DNA of 10,023 bases from Rodentolepis nana (Eukaryota; Platyhelminthes; Cestoda; Cyclophyllidea; Hymenolepididae), in assembly GCA_900617975.1 (NCBI GenBank), contig UZAE01002202.1:1-10023 (forward strand), given 5' to 3'. Under the pieces are notes generated by a model that saw only the letters and a list, made by a program, of their open reading frames with translations, searched no databases and was not told where the DNA came from. Numbering within the stretch: the first letter of the stretch is position 1; every line of letters starts with the position of its first letter. Shown here one piece after another: positions 1 through 6,588 of this stretch. The translations under genes were made by a program, and so were the position numbers.

Positions 1-79
1 TTGGGGGAAGCTGAAGTCAAAGACTAAGGGCTAATGATAATTATCATAAATCCTGCCATTTGAAATAAAAAAATAAATG
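1..79 (+). mobile_element. Family S retroposon, 3' end only (copy 0)
   Basis: The window opens inside a copy of the dispersed family S element. It shows the conserved 3' block: GCTGAAGTCAA, then GGGCTAATGATAA, then CTGCCATTTGA, followed by an A-rich tail of AAATAAAAAAATAAATG. The same block in the same order ends the copies near 765, 3318 and 5190, and in reverse near 1129 and 6801. The 5' part lies outside the window, so its length and target duplication cannot be judged. Confidence 0.8.
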
Positions 80-420
80 TTTTAATTGTGCATTATCAGT
101 ATTACAACGAGAATCTGTTCTTCCCATTCCACTCTCTGTGGTTTTTGACTCACAAATAAAGTGACAGTAATTGGCTTCCATGGTATTTCCAATTGTTTAT
201 CCAGACTCGTGATGAGTAGTATTTTGCATTTGACAAGGCAAGTCATGCTTAATAACATTTGACATTATATATATTCGCTATGGAAGTGGGTCCCACACTG
301 GGCGATCTCTCAACCAATATGCTTTTGGGATTGACACTTCTTTCACGTCATAGTAACTCAACCAATTATTAACTAATCACCTTGCTGATAGATTAATTCC
401 ACTCAAATCACCTTCATTTG
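80..420. other. AT-rich stretch without a firm gene
   Basis: No long open frame and no recognisable RNA gene. On the minus strand an open stretch at 372-278 ends in TAG and could be a terminal exon paired in phase with an ORF at 1023-891 (see findings). The AG before it has a poor pyrimidine tract, so it is not called as a gene here. Confidence 0.4.
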
Positions 421-433
421 CTTCGTTAAATAA
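421..433 (+). repeat. Target-site duplication, left, of family S copy 1
   Basis: CTTCGTTAAATAA lies directly before the GGGG that starts copy 1. CTTCATTAAATGA lies directly after its AT-rich tail at 766-778. Eleven of 13 positions match. The length equals the duplications of two other copies in the window, which supports a target-site duplication that has since mutated. Confidence 0.75.
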
Positions 434-765
434 GGGGTGTGAGATAGTCTTACCTTCACGCGATGCACTCTGTGTAACGTATATTCATGCAGTAAAAAAG
501 TCTATCAACCTGTAGTTGATTTCTCACTTCAAACTACCATGACCCCACTCTATGTCATATTCCACCACTTCCACAGTACTTCCCCTATCCTACTCTCAAA
601 CTTTGTGTCTGTCTCTTTTGCATCTTTGAAACACCCTTCTGTTCCTTAACTCCCCCTCCTCTTGACACTTTTCTCTTTGATGTTCCTCCTCCTCTCTGTG
701 CAGCCTGAAGTCAACTAAAGGGCAATTGATAACTATCAAAACGCCTACCATTTGATATAAATAAA
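434..765 (+). mobile_element. Family S retroposon, full copy 1, long form
   Basis: A SINE-like element of 332 bp starting GGGGTGTG and ending TTTGATATAAATAAA, flanked by a 13-bp duplication with two mismatches. In order it has a GTAACGTATA block, the long-form segment with an AACTACCATGACC block, a TGTGTCTGTCTCTTTTG block, a pyrimidine-rich tract and the GCCTGAAGTCAACTAAAGGG 3' block. The tract ends in a consensus-like 3' splice site, CTCTCTGTGCAG at 692-703, on the plus strand. On the minus strand GGTAAG at 454-449 resembles a 5' splice site. There is no terminal inverted repeat, and the tail is at one end only, as in LINE-mobilised retroposons. No tRNA-like A or B box was found, so the origin of its head is unknown. 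Confidence 0.85.
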
Positions 766-778
766 CTTCATTAAATGA
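766..778 (+). repeat. Target-site duplication, right, of family S copy 1
   Basis: CTTCATTAAATGA follows the AT-rich tail of copy 1 and matches 421-433 at 11 of 13 positions. Confidence 0.75.
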
Positions 779-1115
779 ATGCTCATCTTTAGACGGCACT
801 TGCACTTCTCATCATTTTCATTTGTTCTTCGTTCTGATCCACGGGATAACAATCCTCAATTCATATAAAAATACACAATGGTTAGCTTACCACCTTCAAC
901 TACTTTCACTCCCTTTTTATTGGTTCCAATAGTAGACTTTAAAGCCATGGTCCTTTGGATAACTCTTAGACCTTTTTGACCATTTAGGAAGTTCATTTGA
1001 CACGAAGAAACATCCTTAGCCATAAATCAAACCATCTCTGAAGTTCAGATCGATGGACTGAAAGTGGCTGTACACAAACTCGTAGAGACTATAAGGGGTC
1101 TTGTCCGAACTGGGT
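779..1115. other. Stretch with short open frames, no firm gene
   Basis: On the minus strand a 55-codon ORF runs from ATG at 1023 to TGA at 856. It contains a 5' splice-like GTAAGC at 890-885. Two other frames over part of this stretch are also open: one on minus ending in TAA near 1020, and one on plus from 1001. They cannot all be coding and none matches a family I recognise. At this base composition ORFs of 40-55 codons are expected by chance, so no gene is claimed. Confidence 0.35.
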
Positions 1116-1128
1116 TTGATCAAATCAT
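1116..1128 (+). repeat. Target-site duplication, left, of family S copy 2
   Basis: TTGATCAAATCAT here is repeated without mismatch at 1479-1491. The two lie exactly at the ends of copy 2. This is the cleanest of the three target-site duplications and suggests the youngest insertion. Confidence 0.92.
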
Positions 1129-1478
1129 TATTATATCAAATGGCAGACGTTTTGATTGTTATCATTAGCCCTTTAGTTGACTTCAGTCTTTTGATTGCTA
1201 TCATTAGCCCTTTAGTTGACTTCAGTCTTCACATTTATCATTAGCCCTTTAGTTGACTTCAGCCTTCACAGAGGTAAAAATATCAAGAGGGGGGGGGGGA
1301 CAGAAGAGTGTACCAAAGACGAAGGTAGAAAAGGTGGGATGAGTACTGTGAAAGTAGAGGAATATGACACAGTAGGGTTATGGTAGTTTGAAGTCAACTG
1401 CCAGGTAATAGACTTTTTGCCGTATGAGTATGCGTTGCCCAGAGTGCACCACGTGGAGGTAAGTCTATTGCACACCCC
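1129..1478 (-). mobile_element. Family S retroposon, full copy 2, long form, with triplicated 3' block
   Basis: An inverted, full-length family S copy whose 5' GGGGTGTGCAATAGACTTAC lies at the high-coordinate end. A perfect 13-bp duplication flanks it. Read on the plus strand, it carries a consensus 5' splice site GAGGTAAGT with GT at 1459-1460, and the E-box-like CACGTG at 1450-1455. A run of 11 G at 1289-1299 replaces the C tract seen in other copies. Its 3' block occurs three times in tandem at 1150-1263, so this copy is longer than the others. Confidence 0.9.
1150..1263 (-). repeat. Three tandem units (39 and 37 bp steps) inside family S copy 2
   Basis: The core ATCATTAGCCCTTTAGTTGA starts at 1161, 1200 and 1237, giving steps of 39 and 37 bp. 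The units differ by a few bases. Other copies of the family have this block once. The step length is like that of the duplications in the LINE at 7240-9970. Confidence 0.9.
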
Positions 1479-1491
1479 TTGATCAAATCAT
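1479..1491 (+). repeat. Target-site duplication, right, of family S copy 2
   Basis: TTGATCAAATCAT, identical to 1116-1128, directly after the CCCC end of copy 2. Confidence 0.92.
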
Positions 1492-1974
1492 AAAATAAGG
1501 AAAAGGGTTGCCCTTCAATGATGGACTACCTCAAAATCTATGACAAACGTTCCGAAATCGCGACTTTACAAAGAGTTTTGGAACGAAAAGTCAAAAAGGA
1601 ACTAAATCATGCCATTAATCTATTCTAGCTATCAGTCTTTAAACGAACAATAACAAAGCCTAGCATTCAAAAGGAAAAGATAAACAGATCCATTAAGCAA
1701 ATCAAAATTAATCAGAGGAAAGCTCCTTTAAGCATAACTTTCAAGGCATATGAAAACACTACAATATCTTAAGTTAAAAGATAAAATCCAAATGAGCGCA
1801 TCTCAAACGCTGTGTTGATTAGTAAATCAAAATCAATTTTAGGCAATTACGTGATACGAGAACGAATAGAAAAATTACAATGATATACTGATAACATATT
1901 ACAATATAACGTTCAAAATGGAAGGATTTGTGTACAGGCAAAGTTAAATATAAACAGTTTTATACGAAATTGCA
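1492..1974. other. 3' flank of the RPB10 gene, no other gene seen
   Basis: AT-rich sequence downstream of RPB10 on its own (minus) strand, so it should hold its 3' untranslated region. I see no canonical AATAAA on the minus strand here. The closest variant is TATAAA at 1962-1957, only about 12 bases past the stop. A 36-codon plus-strand ORF at 1518-1628 is within chance expectation and is not called. Confidence 0.5.
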
Positions 1975-2181
1975 TCAGCCCTTTTGAAGAGGAGCGTAAT
2001 TGAGAAGCTTCTCAATAAGATCCACGTGGGCGAGGACCATGCGTCTACAACAGTAGCGTCGCAGTCCAAGAAAATCTAAAGCATCGCCTTCTGCGTATTC
2101 CGTTTGAAGAAGATTGAGATAGGCCTCCCATTTATCTCCAACAACTTTACCGCAGGTAAAACAGCGAATCGGAATAATCAT
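1975..2181 (-). CDS. POLR2L: DNA-directed RNA polymerases I, II and III subunit RPABC5 (RPB10)
   Basis: A complete 68-residue ORF, start to stop, without introns. RPB10 is a small subunit shared by all three nuclear RNA polymerases. It binds one zinc ion and helps hold the assembly platform around the RPB3/RPB11 side of the core in the nucleus. The four zinc-binding cysteines are in place: C7 and C10 in RCFTCGK, and the adjacent pair C44-C45 in RRYCCRRM. The C-terminal helix [11 protein letters not shown] (residues 52-62), a signature of the family, is intact. The length fits the family's usual 65-71 residues. The start is the first ATG, in the conserved MIIP N-terminus, preceded by AAAGGGGG. 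There is no poly(A) tract after the stop and no obvious flanking duplication, so nothing marks it as a processed copy. A short 5' UTR intron is possible (GTGAGT about 90 bases and CTTCAG about 20 bases before the ATG), but this is weak. Confidence 0.97.
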   Translation of the reverse strand: MIIPIRCFTCGKVVGDKWEAYLNLLQTEYAEGDALDFLGLRRYCCRRMVLAHVDLIEKLLNYAPLQKG

Positions 2182-2980
2182 CCCCCTTTAAAATGAACTG
2201 AAGTATTCAAAATGGCCTAGTTTTACTTGCCAAAGGTTGTGGGAAATTACAATACCATTTAAATAAGAGACTCACAAGAAAAGCTAACTACACGGAGCAG
2301 AGCCTTACACAGTTCACTAAGCCGCTTCATCACTTTAGGTATTTTAGAGTAATTTAACAAAATTTTAAATATTGCTTTATATTAAAATAATTCTTTTTCT
2401 GCAATTTTCAAGGATTTATTTTTTTGGTTTTTTATTAACCTACTAAGTAATAAGTTATTCTGTAGTATATAAATTACATAAATGAATTAGTTTAGAATTT
2501 CACGTCTTTTTTTCTATTTATGAAATTTGAAAACAGCATACGGTCGTAAATTAATAACAATGATGGATCTCACGAACGGTTCATATCTCATAATAATAGA
2601 AGACTAATTTTAGAATCAAGAATTGTTAAAAAATGCTTCATGTAAACAGAAAGACTTTGTGTTTCCATTGGTTAAGTGTAACAATAGTTAACTTATTTTA
2701 AAATACCATAATGCATATGAACCAAGTGTTATATTAACCTTTTAATGCCCTTAGGTCAGTACGGTCCGTTTTCATATTAACCTCATTGGTACTAGTCTTG
2801 CAATAGAAGGGAAAACAGCGAGAAAAACTTTTTGGAACACACAAAGTAATTTGGGGGTTAAAGGGAAAATTATACTATAGAATAAATATAATGCAGTTTA
2901 AATAAATTCCATTTTCTGTTCTTTTATCTGTGAGGTTGTCGTCGATTCAATAAATATTAATTTGAGCGTGCTTTTCGACA
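2182..2980. other. AT-rich spacer upstream of RPB10, no gene seen
   Basis: About 800 bases with no convincing ORF or RNA gene. The first 150 bases next to RPB10 are less AT-rich and should contain its promoter and 5' UTR. I could not identify a TATA box or initiator with confidence. Confidence 0.5.
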
Positions 2981-3320
2981 TTTTATTTACAAAAAATGGC
3001 CTGTCTTTTAATAATTATTACGTGCCCTTAAGCTGACTTTGGGATTCACAGAAAGGAAGAACATTAAAGTCACGAAAGTTGACTTCTGGCTTCAAACTAC
3101 CATGATCCCACTGTTTCTCATATTCGACTACTTCCACAATAATCACCTCACCTTTTCCGACTTTTGTGTTTGTCTCTTTTACATCTTTGAAACACTCTTC
3201 TGCCCCCCTCCCCTTTCAAATCCTTTTCACTTTGATGTTATTTCCACTTTGTGAAGCCTTAAGTCAACTAAAGAGCTAATGGTAACTATCAAAACGCCTA
3301 CAATTTGATATAAATAAATG
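2981..3320 (+). mobile_element. Family S retroposon copy 3, foldback-like
   Basis: The right part (about 3080-3318) is a plus-strand long-form family S copy from the AACTACCATGATCCCACT block through the pyrimidine tract to TTTGATATAAATAAATG. The left part (about 2981-3058) is the 3' block of the same family in the opposite direction: AATGGCCTG, then GCCCTTAAGCTGACTTTGGG, then TTCACAGAAAGGAAG. The usual 5' head with GGGGTGTG and CACGTGG is missing. Both ends are therefore the family's 3' end, giving inverted arms of about 60 bp around a core of roughly 180 bp. No convincing 13-bp target duplication was found. A 71-codon ORF across it is a by-product of the repeat. Confidence 0.75.
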
Positions 3321-3634
3321 CTTTAATTTCTAAAACTTGGTAATTACTTTAATTCGAAGTGTGGAGATCATTGTTTGGCAAACATGTACAACAATTAGCA
3401 AGTCAGTAAGCGAAATTTATAAATTCTAGGCAAGCTGAAGAGAGGAGACAAGGTTATTTGAGACCGATTGGAATTCAGCGCAAATCCCCAAAACATCCTC
3501 TCTTTCTCTGATATCCCTCATCTCATTTTATGTATAAATTGTTATCATTAAATTGCAATGTCAATTTCAATAATATGAACAATAATTAAATATTTATAAG
3601 TAAAAACAAACTTTTACAATGTCAATCTTTAAGT
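3321..3634. other. 3' flank of the candidate minus-strand gene
   Basis: AT-rich, without ORFs of note. It lies just past the proposed stop codon at 3637-3635 on the minus strand and would hold the 3' UTR. Only a variant poly(A) signal, TATAAA near 3598-3593, is visible; there is no clear AATAAA on that strand. Confidence 0.4.
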
Positions 3635-3730
3635 TCACGTTTGGTACTCGTTTAGCAGAAAATTAACACGGTCTATTAGATTGTTGAGAACTGATCCAAC
3701 TCTTTCAAGTTCCGTAGGCGCTGTTAAGCA
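3635..3730 (-). CDS. Candidate last coding exon of an unidentified spliced gene
   Basis: Read on the minus strand, a strong 3' splice site (CTTTGTTTCTCTGTAG, ending at 3731) opens a frame of 31 codons ending in TGA at 3637-3635. The peptide begins CLTAPTELERVG and continues with a leucine-rich, probably helical stretch to NEYQT. It starts on a codon boundary, as required by the exon at 4764-4480, which ends on a codon boundary at a consensus 5' splice site. The intron between would be 749 nt. The frame is short enough to be open by chance. The support is the splice site and the phase match. No protein family is recognised. Confidence 0.45.
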   Translation of the reverse strand, partial: CLTAPTELERVGSVLNNLIDRVNFLLNEYQT

Positions 3731-4479
3731 CTACAGAGAAACAAAGAGAAACTTTAAAAACAATTTATTTGAAATTAAAGTAATGATTAAACAGGGCGAA
3801 AACCAAACTAAGTGAAGTTTAAAGTGCTTGAAATCCATGTGTTGCCTCAGTACCTATACATATTAAATGAAAAAAGGAAAGCGCGAAAGTTTCGGCGTTT
3901 AAATAAATTTTTTTAATTAACACCTTGTCATAAAGATCTAAACTAGTTGATAGATTTCAAACGCATATAATTTCCAATAATTGCTGAAAACTGAGGCTGT
4001 TGGCACCATATCGATTTAGCCAATCCGTCTTCCTCATGACACATCTGTATATCCGGCGATAAAAGTTACTAAGCTGTCTTAGAAATGAGCCGCCCATCTT
4101 GTTTGTGGTTCGTTCTCAATTTTATAAGACTATTGCATCCTGTCGTAAATTTGGACCTCAAAATATCCTTGAAACTCCCATCTGGGGATGTCCGTTATGA
4201 CGAGATTATGCGGACACCCAAAGTGTAGTCCTTTACATCTAACCTCAATAGACGTTTTCAGGCACTCTTCGAATTCTACCGCTCAATAGCTGGACAGAAT
4301 GTTTACCGCTATACTTGAAAATACAATTCGAACCCTTTAAAGAAAGCTTTAACACAACTAAACATAGGCAGAGAGGAGATGACTCCCTTGCAGTTGACTA
4401 TAGTTATCTAGAAATTGGAGTTCACTAGATGAGTACTGGGAGAAGTGCAAGGTGTAGATATTTCGAATAAGGAACTTAC
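3731..4479 (-). other. Proposed intron of the minus-strand gene
   Basis: Starts GTAAGT at 4479-4474 and ends TCTCTGTAG at 3731. It contains several short open frames, for example 46 codons on minus at 4097-3957, but a second overlapping minus frame is equally open, so neither is taken as an exon. Confidence 0.4.
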
Positions 4480-4764
4480 CCGTATGACAAGTCTGAGCAA
4501 TGGGAAACCACCAACAAATACGAACCTTAAGCAGGCCTCATAGCTATTACCAATAAACTGACTCAAAATTTGCGCACAATCGATCCCACGACCACTTGGA
4601 ACAAAATTACGAAATTCCTTAAGGTAACGCACTCCTCCGTGGTTAGTTAAAATAGCCCATTGTTGGAAAGTTCTCTTAGGAATGTGATTCTCAAGAAGAC
4701 ATCTCATTAAACACTCCATATATCGCTTGCACCTTCTAGAATCAACGAAGTCAGCATCGGGCAT
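4480..4764 (-). CDS. Candidate internal exon of an unidentified protein
   Basis: An open frame of 95 codons bounded by good splice signals on the minus strand: CTTTCCCATTTTAG before 4764 and CGG|GTAAGT after 4480. Both ends fall on codon boundaries. The peptide contains CKRYMECLMRCLLENHIPKR near the start, then TFQQWAILTNHGGVRYLKEF, and ends with ACLRFVFVGGFPLLRLVIR. The hydrophobic helices around FVFVGGFPLL look like an alpha-helical repeat or TFIIS-N-like fold. That is only an impression and I do not recognise the family. The frame runs past the splice donor to a stop at 4408, but the last 23 codons would be intronic. The ATG directly after the AG could also be a true start, since TAG precedes it in frame. 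Confidence 0.55.
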
Positions 4765-4922
4765 CTAAAATGGGAAAGACTAAATAGAGTATGCTTTTAA
4801 GTAAATTAATAATTCTGTACAAAATCGAAAAATACTGATGATACTAATGACTTGTAGGCTGCACGCAATACCCATGCTCTCAGCCTCGGTTCATATGATA
4901 AACTCCGCTTTGGGACGACTTT

Positions 4923-4935
4923 AATTTTTTGTGAT
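4923..4935 (+). repeat. Target-site duplication, left, of family S copy 4
   Basis: AATTTTTTGTGAT matches AATTTTTCGTGAT at 5191-5203 in 12 of 13 positions and abuts the element on both sides. Confidence 0.85.
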
Positions 4936-5190
4936 GGGGTGTGCGATAGATTTACATCCACGTGGTGCACCCTGGGCAACGTATACTCATACCCCACTGT
5001 ATGTCATATTCGATTTCTTCCACAGTACTCACCTCACCTTTCATCTACCTTCGTGTCTGTCTCTTTTAATTCTTTACAACACTCTTCTGTTCCCCCCCCC
5101 CCTCCTCTCTCTCTCTCTCCCTCTCTCTGTGAGGCCTGAAGTCAACCAAAGGGCTAATTATAACTATCATACAGCCTGCCATTTGATATA
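4936..5190 (+). mobile_element. Family S retroposon, full copy 4, short form
   Basis: A 255-bp full-length copy starting GGGGTGTGCGATAGA and ending CCATTTGATATA, between 13-bp duplications with one mismatch. Compared with copies 1 and 2 it lacks the internal segment of about 50 bp carrying the AACTACCATGACC block; ACTCATACCCCACTGTATGT runs straight through. It contains CACGTG at 4959-4964, eleven C at 5092-5102, and an unbroken 39-nt pyrimidine tract at 5090-5128 rich in CT repeats. The 66- and 86-codon plus-strand ORFs inside it are repeat sequence, and the matching ORFs of other copies differ by amino-acid changes and frameshifts. Confidence 0.9.
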
Positions 5191-5203
5191 AATTTTTCGT
5201 GAT
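5191..5203 (+). repeat. Target-site duplication, right, of family S copy 4
   Basis: AATTTTTCGTGAT directly follows the TTTGATATA end of copy 4 and pairs with 4923-4935. Confidence 0.85.
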
Positions 5204-5328
5204 TGAGACCAAACAACTCCCTTGATGTCTCCTGTTTCATCTGTTTTTGTCGGATGAAAGCCGGTTTGGTCCAATTTAACAATTTGTGTTTTTTCCCCTT
5301 CTGCCAAAATATCAACTACAACTAAAAT

Positions 5329-5840
5329 CTACCCCTCTCACCCACCCCCCCCCATCCTCCACCACCTACATCATCAACTACTAACAAGAATCTTTACGCC
5401 AAATATTTGACAACTTAATAAATAAATTTAATTCTGCATTTAAAATTACTATATGATGAAAATAATAGTTTTGGCTAATAAAAACTGATCGATATCTAAA
5501 TGAATTTTGTGTGGGAAGATATCTGACTTAAAACTGCCTAGATTTAAAGCCATTGGCAAGAAACGGGATAGAAACTCAACTGAAAAGTGAAAAAAAATTA
5601 TTTTTCACTGAAATAATTGTCTTAATAGTTTTTTGGCCTTGATTGGACAAGTACGTAGAGCCGATAAAGAAGGGTATGTCACAGCCGCCTCATTGGAACA
5701 TACTCCAATCATTTGGAGTATGTGAAGTGACCGCGCTGAGGAGAGTAACTTAATCGTCTCTCAAGGTGACAATCAATTGGATGATTTTTTACTTTTTTCT
5801 CAACTTGAAATTTCCTCTCGGTATTCTCCTTTACATGTGG
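5329..5840. other. Spacer or intron with a G-rich minus strand and two hairpins
   Basis: No gene is called. C runs at 5332-5335, 5341-5343 and 5345-5353 make the minus strand able to form a G-quadruplex (G9, G3, G4 with short loops). An A/T hairpin with 9-bp arms (AGTGAAAAA / TTTTTCACT) lies at 5586-5609. A perfect 11-bp hairpin lies at 5698-5723. If the proposed minus-strand gene is real, most of this is its first visible intron, running from GTGAGG at 5863 to GGCAG at 5301. Confidence 0.5.
5698..5723. repeat. Perfect inverted repeat, 11-bp arms, 4-nt loop
   Basis: ACATACTCCAA, loop TCAT, TTGGAGTATGT. The arms are exact complements. It sits just before AAGTGACCGCGCT at 5725-5737, a 13-bp GC-rich string found again at 6059-6071. 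Its function is unknown. Confidence 0.85.
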
Positions 5841-5863
5841 TCATGGAATCTCTAATACCTCAC

Positions 5864-6029
5864 CTGTCGTGATCGCCTGCTGAGGGCGTTCATGGAACCT
5901 ACGAACCGCATATGCACTCTCTTTCAACATACGCACTTCGTGTAAGTTACACCTATCCGTTGCCCAAACCCTTTTCCTTTCTGATAGCAAAATAGTTGTG
6001 AGTAAACCGAATCTATTAAGAATTAGCGA
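5864..6029 (-). CDS. Candidate upstream exon or decayed coding remnant
   Basis: A minus-strand frame of 62 codons is open from 6029 to TGA at 5843-5841, with its first ATG at 5930. It includes SERKRVWATDRCNLHEVR and, after the ATG, MLKESAYAVRRFHERPQQ. A consensus 5' splice site CAG|GTGAGG lies at 5864/5863 and would leave phase 1. The proposed 3' splice site at 5301 opens the next exon with two bases, which fits. Just upstream, a different frame is open from 6175 to TAA at 6025-6023 (50 codons, including MPYFAAAVYAAFILPCTE). The two overlap by 7 nt, as if one coding region had a frameshift. This stretch is richer in GC than its surroundings, which fits coding or transposon-derived sequence. 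No family is recognised. Confidence 0.33.
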
Positions 6030-6570
6030 TTAACTTTGTGTATGAAAGGGCAAGTAATAAGTGACCGCGCTACCAATTCTGTACACGGCAGGATGAATGC
6101 CGCGTAGACAGCTGCAGCAAAATATGGCATCGCGCACCCAATTCTAAAGTAAGAGATGGAACAATAGTAGTCAACTTATCGTTATTGAATAAGTGTGTGT
6201 TTTAAATGCTCGGTGCTCTTGAACAGTATGAAACTCATTTGCTCTATAGAATCATTACACTGGAGTACTTCCTACTTTAATTGAAATATGGACTCTAATG
6301 CCTTTTTCTGTAATAACTATTAAGAATAAATTCGTCTAAGAAAATGTACATGAAGAGTGTTCCAAAAACGATATGCAAACTTAAAAAAATTGAAGGCACA
6401 ACATGAGGGAGAATTCTGTTTCCCTTTTCATACTGCCCCAAAGAAGTTTGACGCTTATTTCATAGTTATGCTGATAATTGTAATTCTCAAACCCCATTTC
6501 TTATTGTTAGCAAAAAAAATATTTTGACTGTAATAGCTGACCTCGATAATGCCATTAGGCCTCAACTCAG

Positions 6571-6588
6571 ATTTGAGTCGACTCAAAT
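6571..6588. repeat. 18-bp perfect palindrome
   Basis: ATTTGAGTCGACTCAAAT equals its own reverse complement, with GTCGAC at the centre. About 0.04 such sites are expected by chance in 10 kb of random sequence. It could be a dimeric protein-binding site or part of a decayed mobile-element end. Confidence 0.9.

Larger units (their letters stand above)
4872..5300 (-). pseudogene. Candidate exon split by family S copy 4
   Basis: Minus-strand frames on the two sides of the family S insertion (5328-5203 and 4934-4809) join in one continuous frame of 84 codons if the element and one 13-bp duplication are removed. Upstream residues include KLDQTGFHPTKTDETGDIKG; downstream ones include KVVPKRSLSYEPRLRAW. 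A possible 3' splice site TATTTTGGCAG ends at 5301. A weaker 5' splice site TGG|GTATTG lies at 4872/4871, which would join the exon at 4764 on a codon boundary through a 107-nt intron. As it stands the inserted 268 nt change the frame and add stops. The locus is therefore a pseudogene, or the insertion is spliced around or absent in other alleles. Family unknown. Confidence 0.4.

Noticed and set aside
596..805. 69-codon minus ORF across copy 1
   Set aside because: It reads through the pyrimidine-rich tract of the retroposon, giving low-complexity Glu/Arg sequence. It is a repeat by-product.
1150..1263. Three near-identical spaced units as a possible CRISPR array
   Set aside because: The units are contiguous copies of a retroposon block without variable spacers, in a eukaryotic genome.
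1518..1628. 36-codon plus ORF next to copy 2, Lys-rich and helix-like
   Set aside because: Too short, no splice acceptor before it, and its frame does not continue the open plus frame at 1001-1128.
2734..2861. TTAA-bounded 120-bp segment starting CCTTTTAATGCCC, as in a small piggyBac-type element
   Set aside because: The two inner ends do not form a terminal inverted repeat, and TTAA is frequent in this AT-rich DNA.
3957..4097. 46-codon minus ORF with a good start context (AAGATGG)
   Set aside because: A second minus frame over the same bases is equally open and equally protein-like. A loose likeness to ribosomal protein S29 was considered, but the zinc cysteines are missing.
4318..4345. 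GGGTTCGAATTG on the minus strand, like a tRNA B box
   Set aside because: The flanks do not pair as a T stem, and no A box or acceptor stem lies at the right distance.
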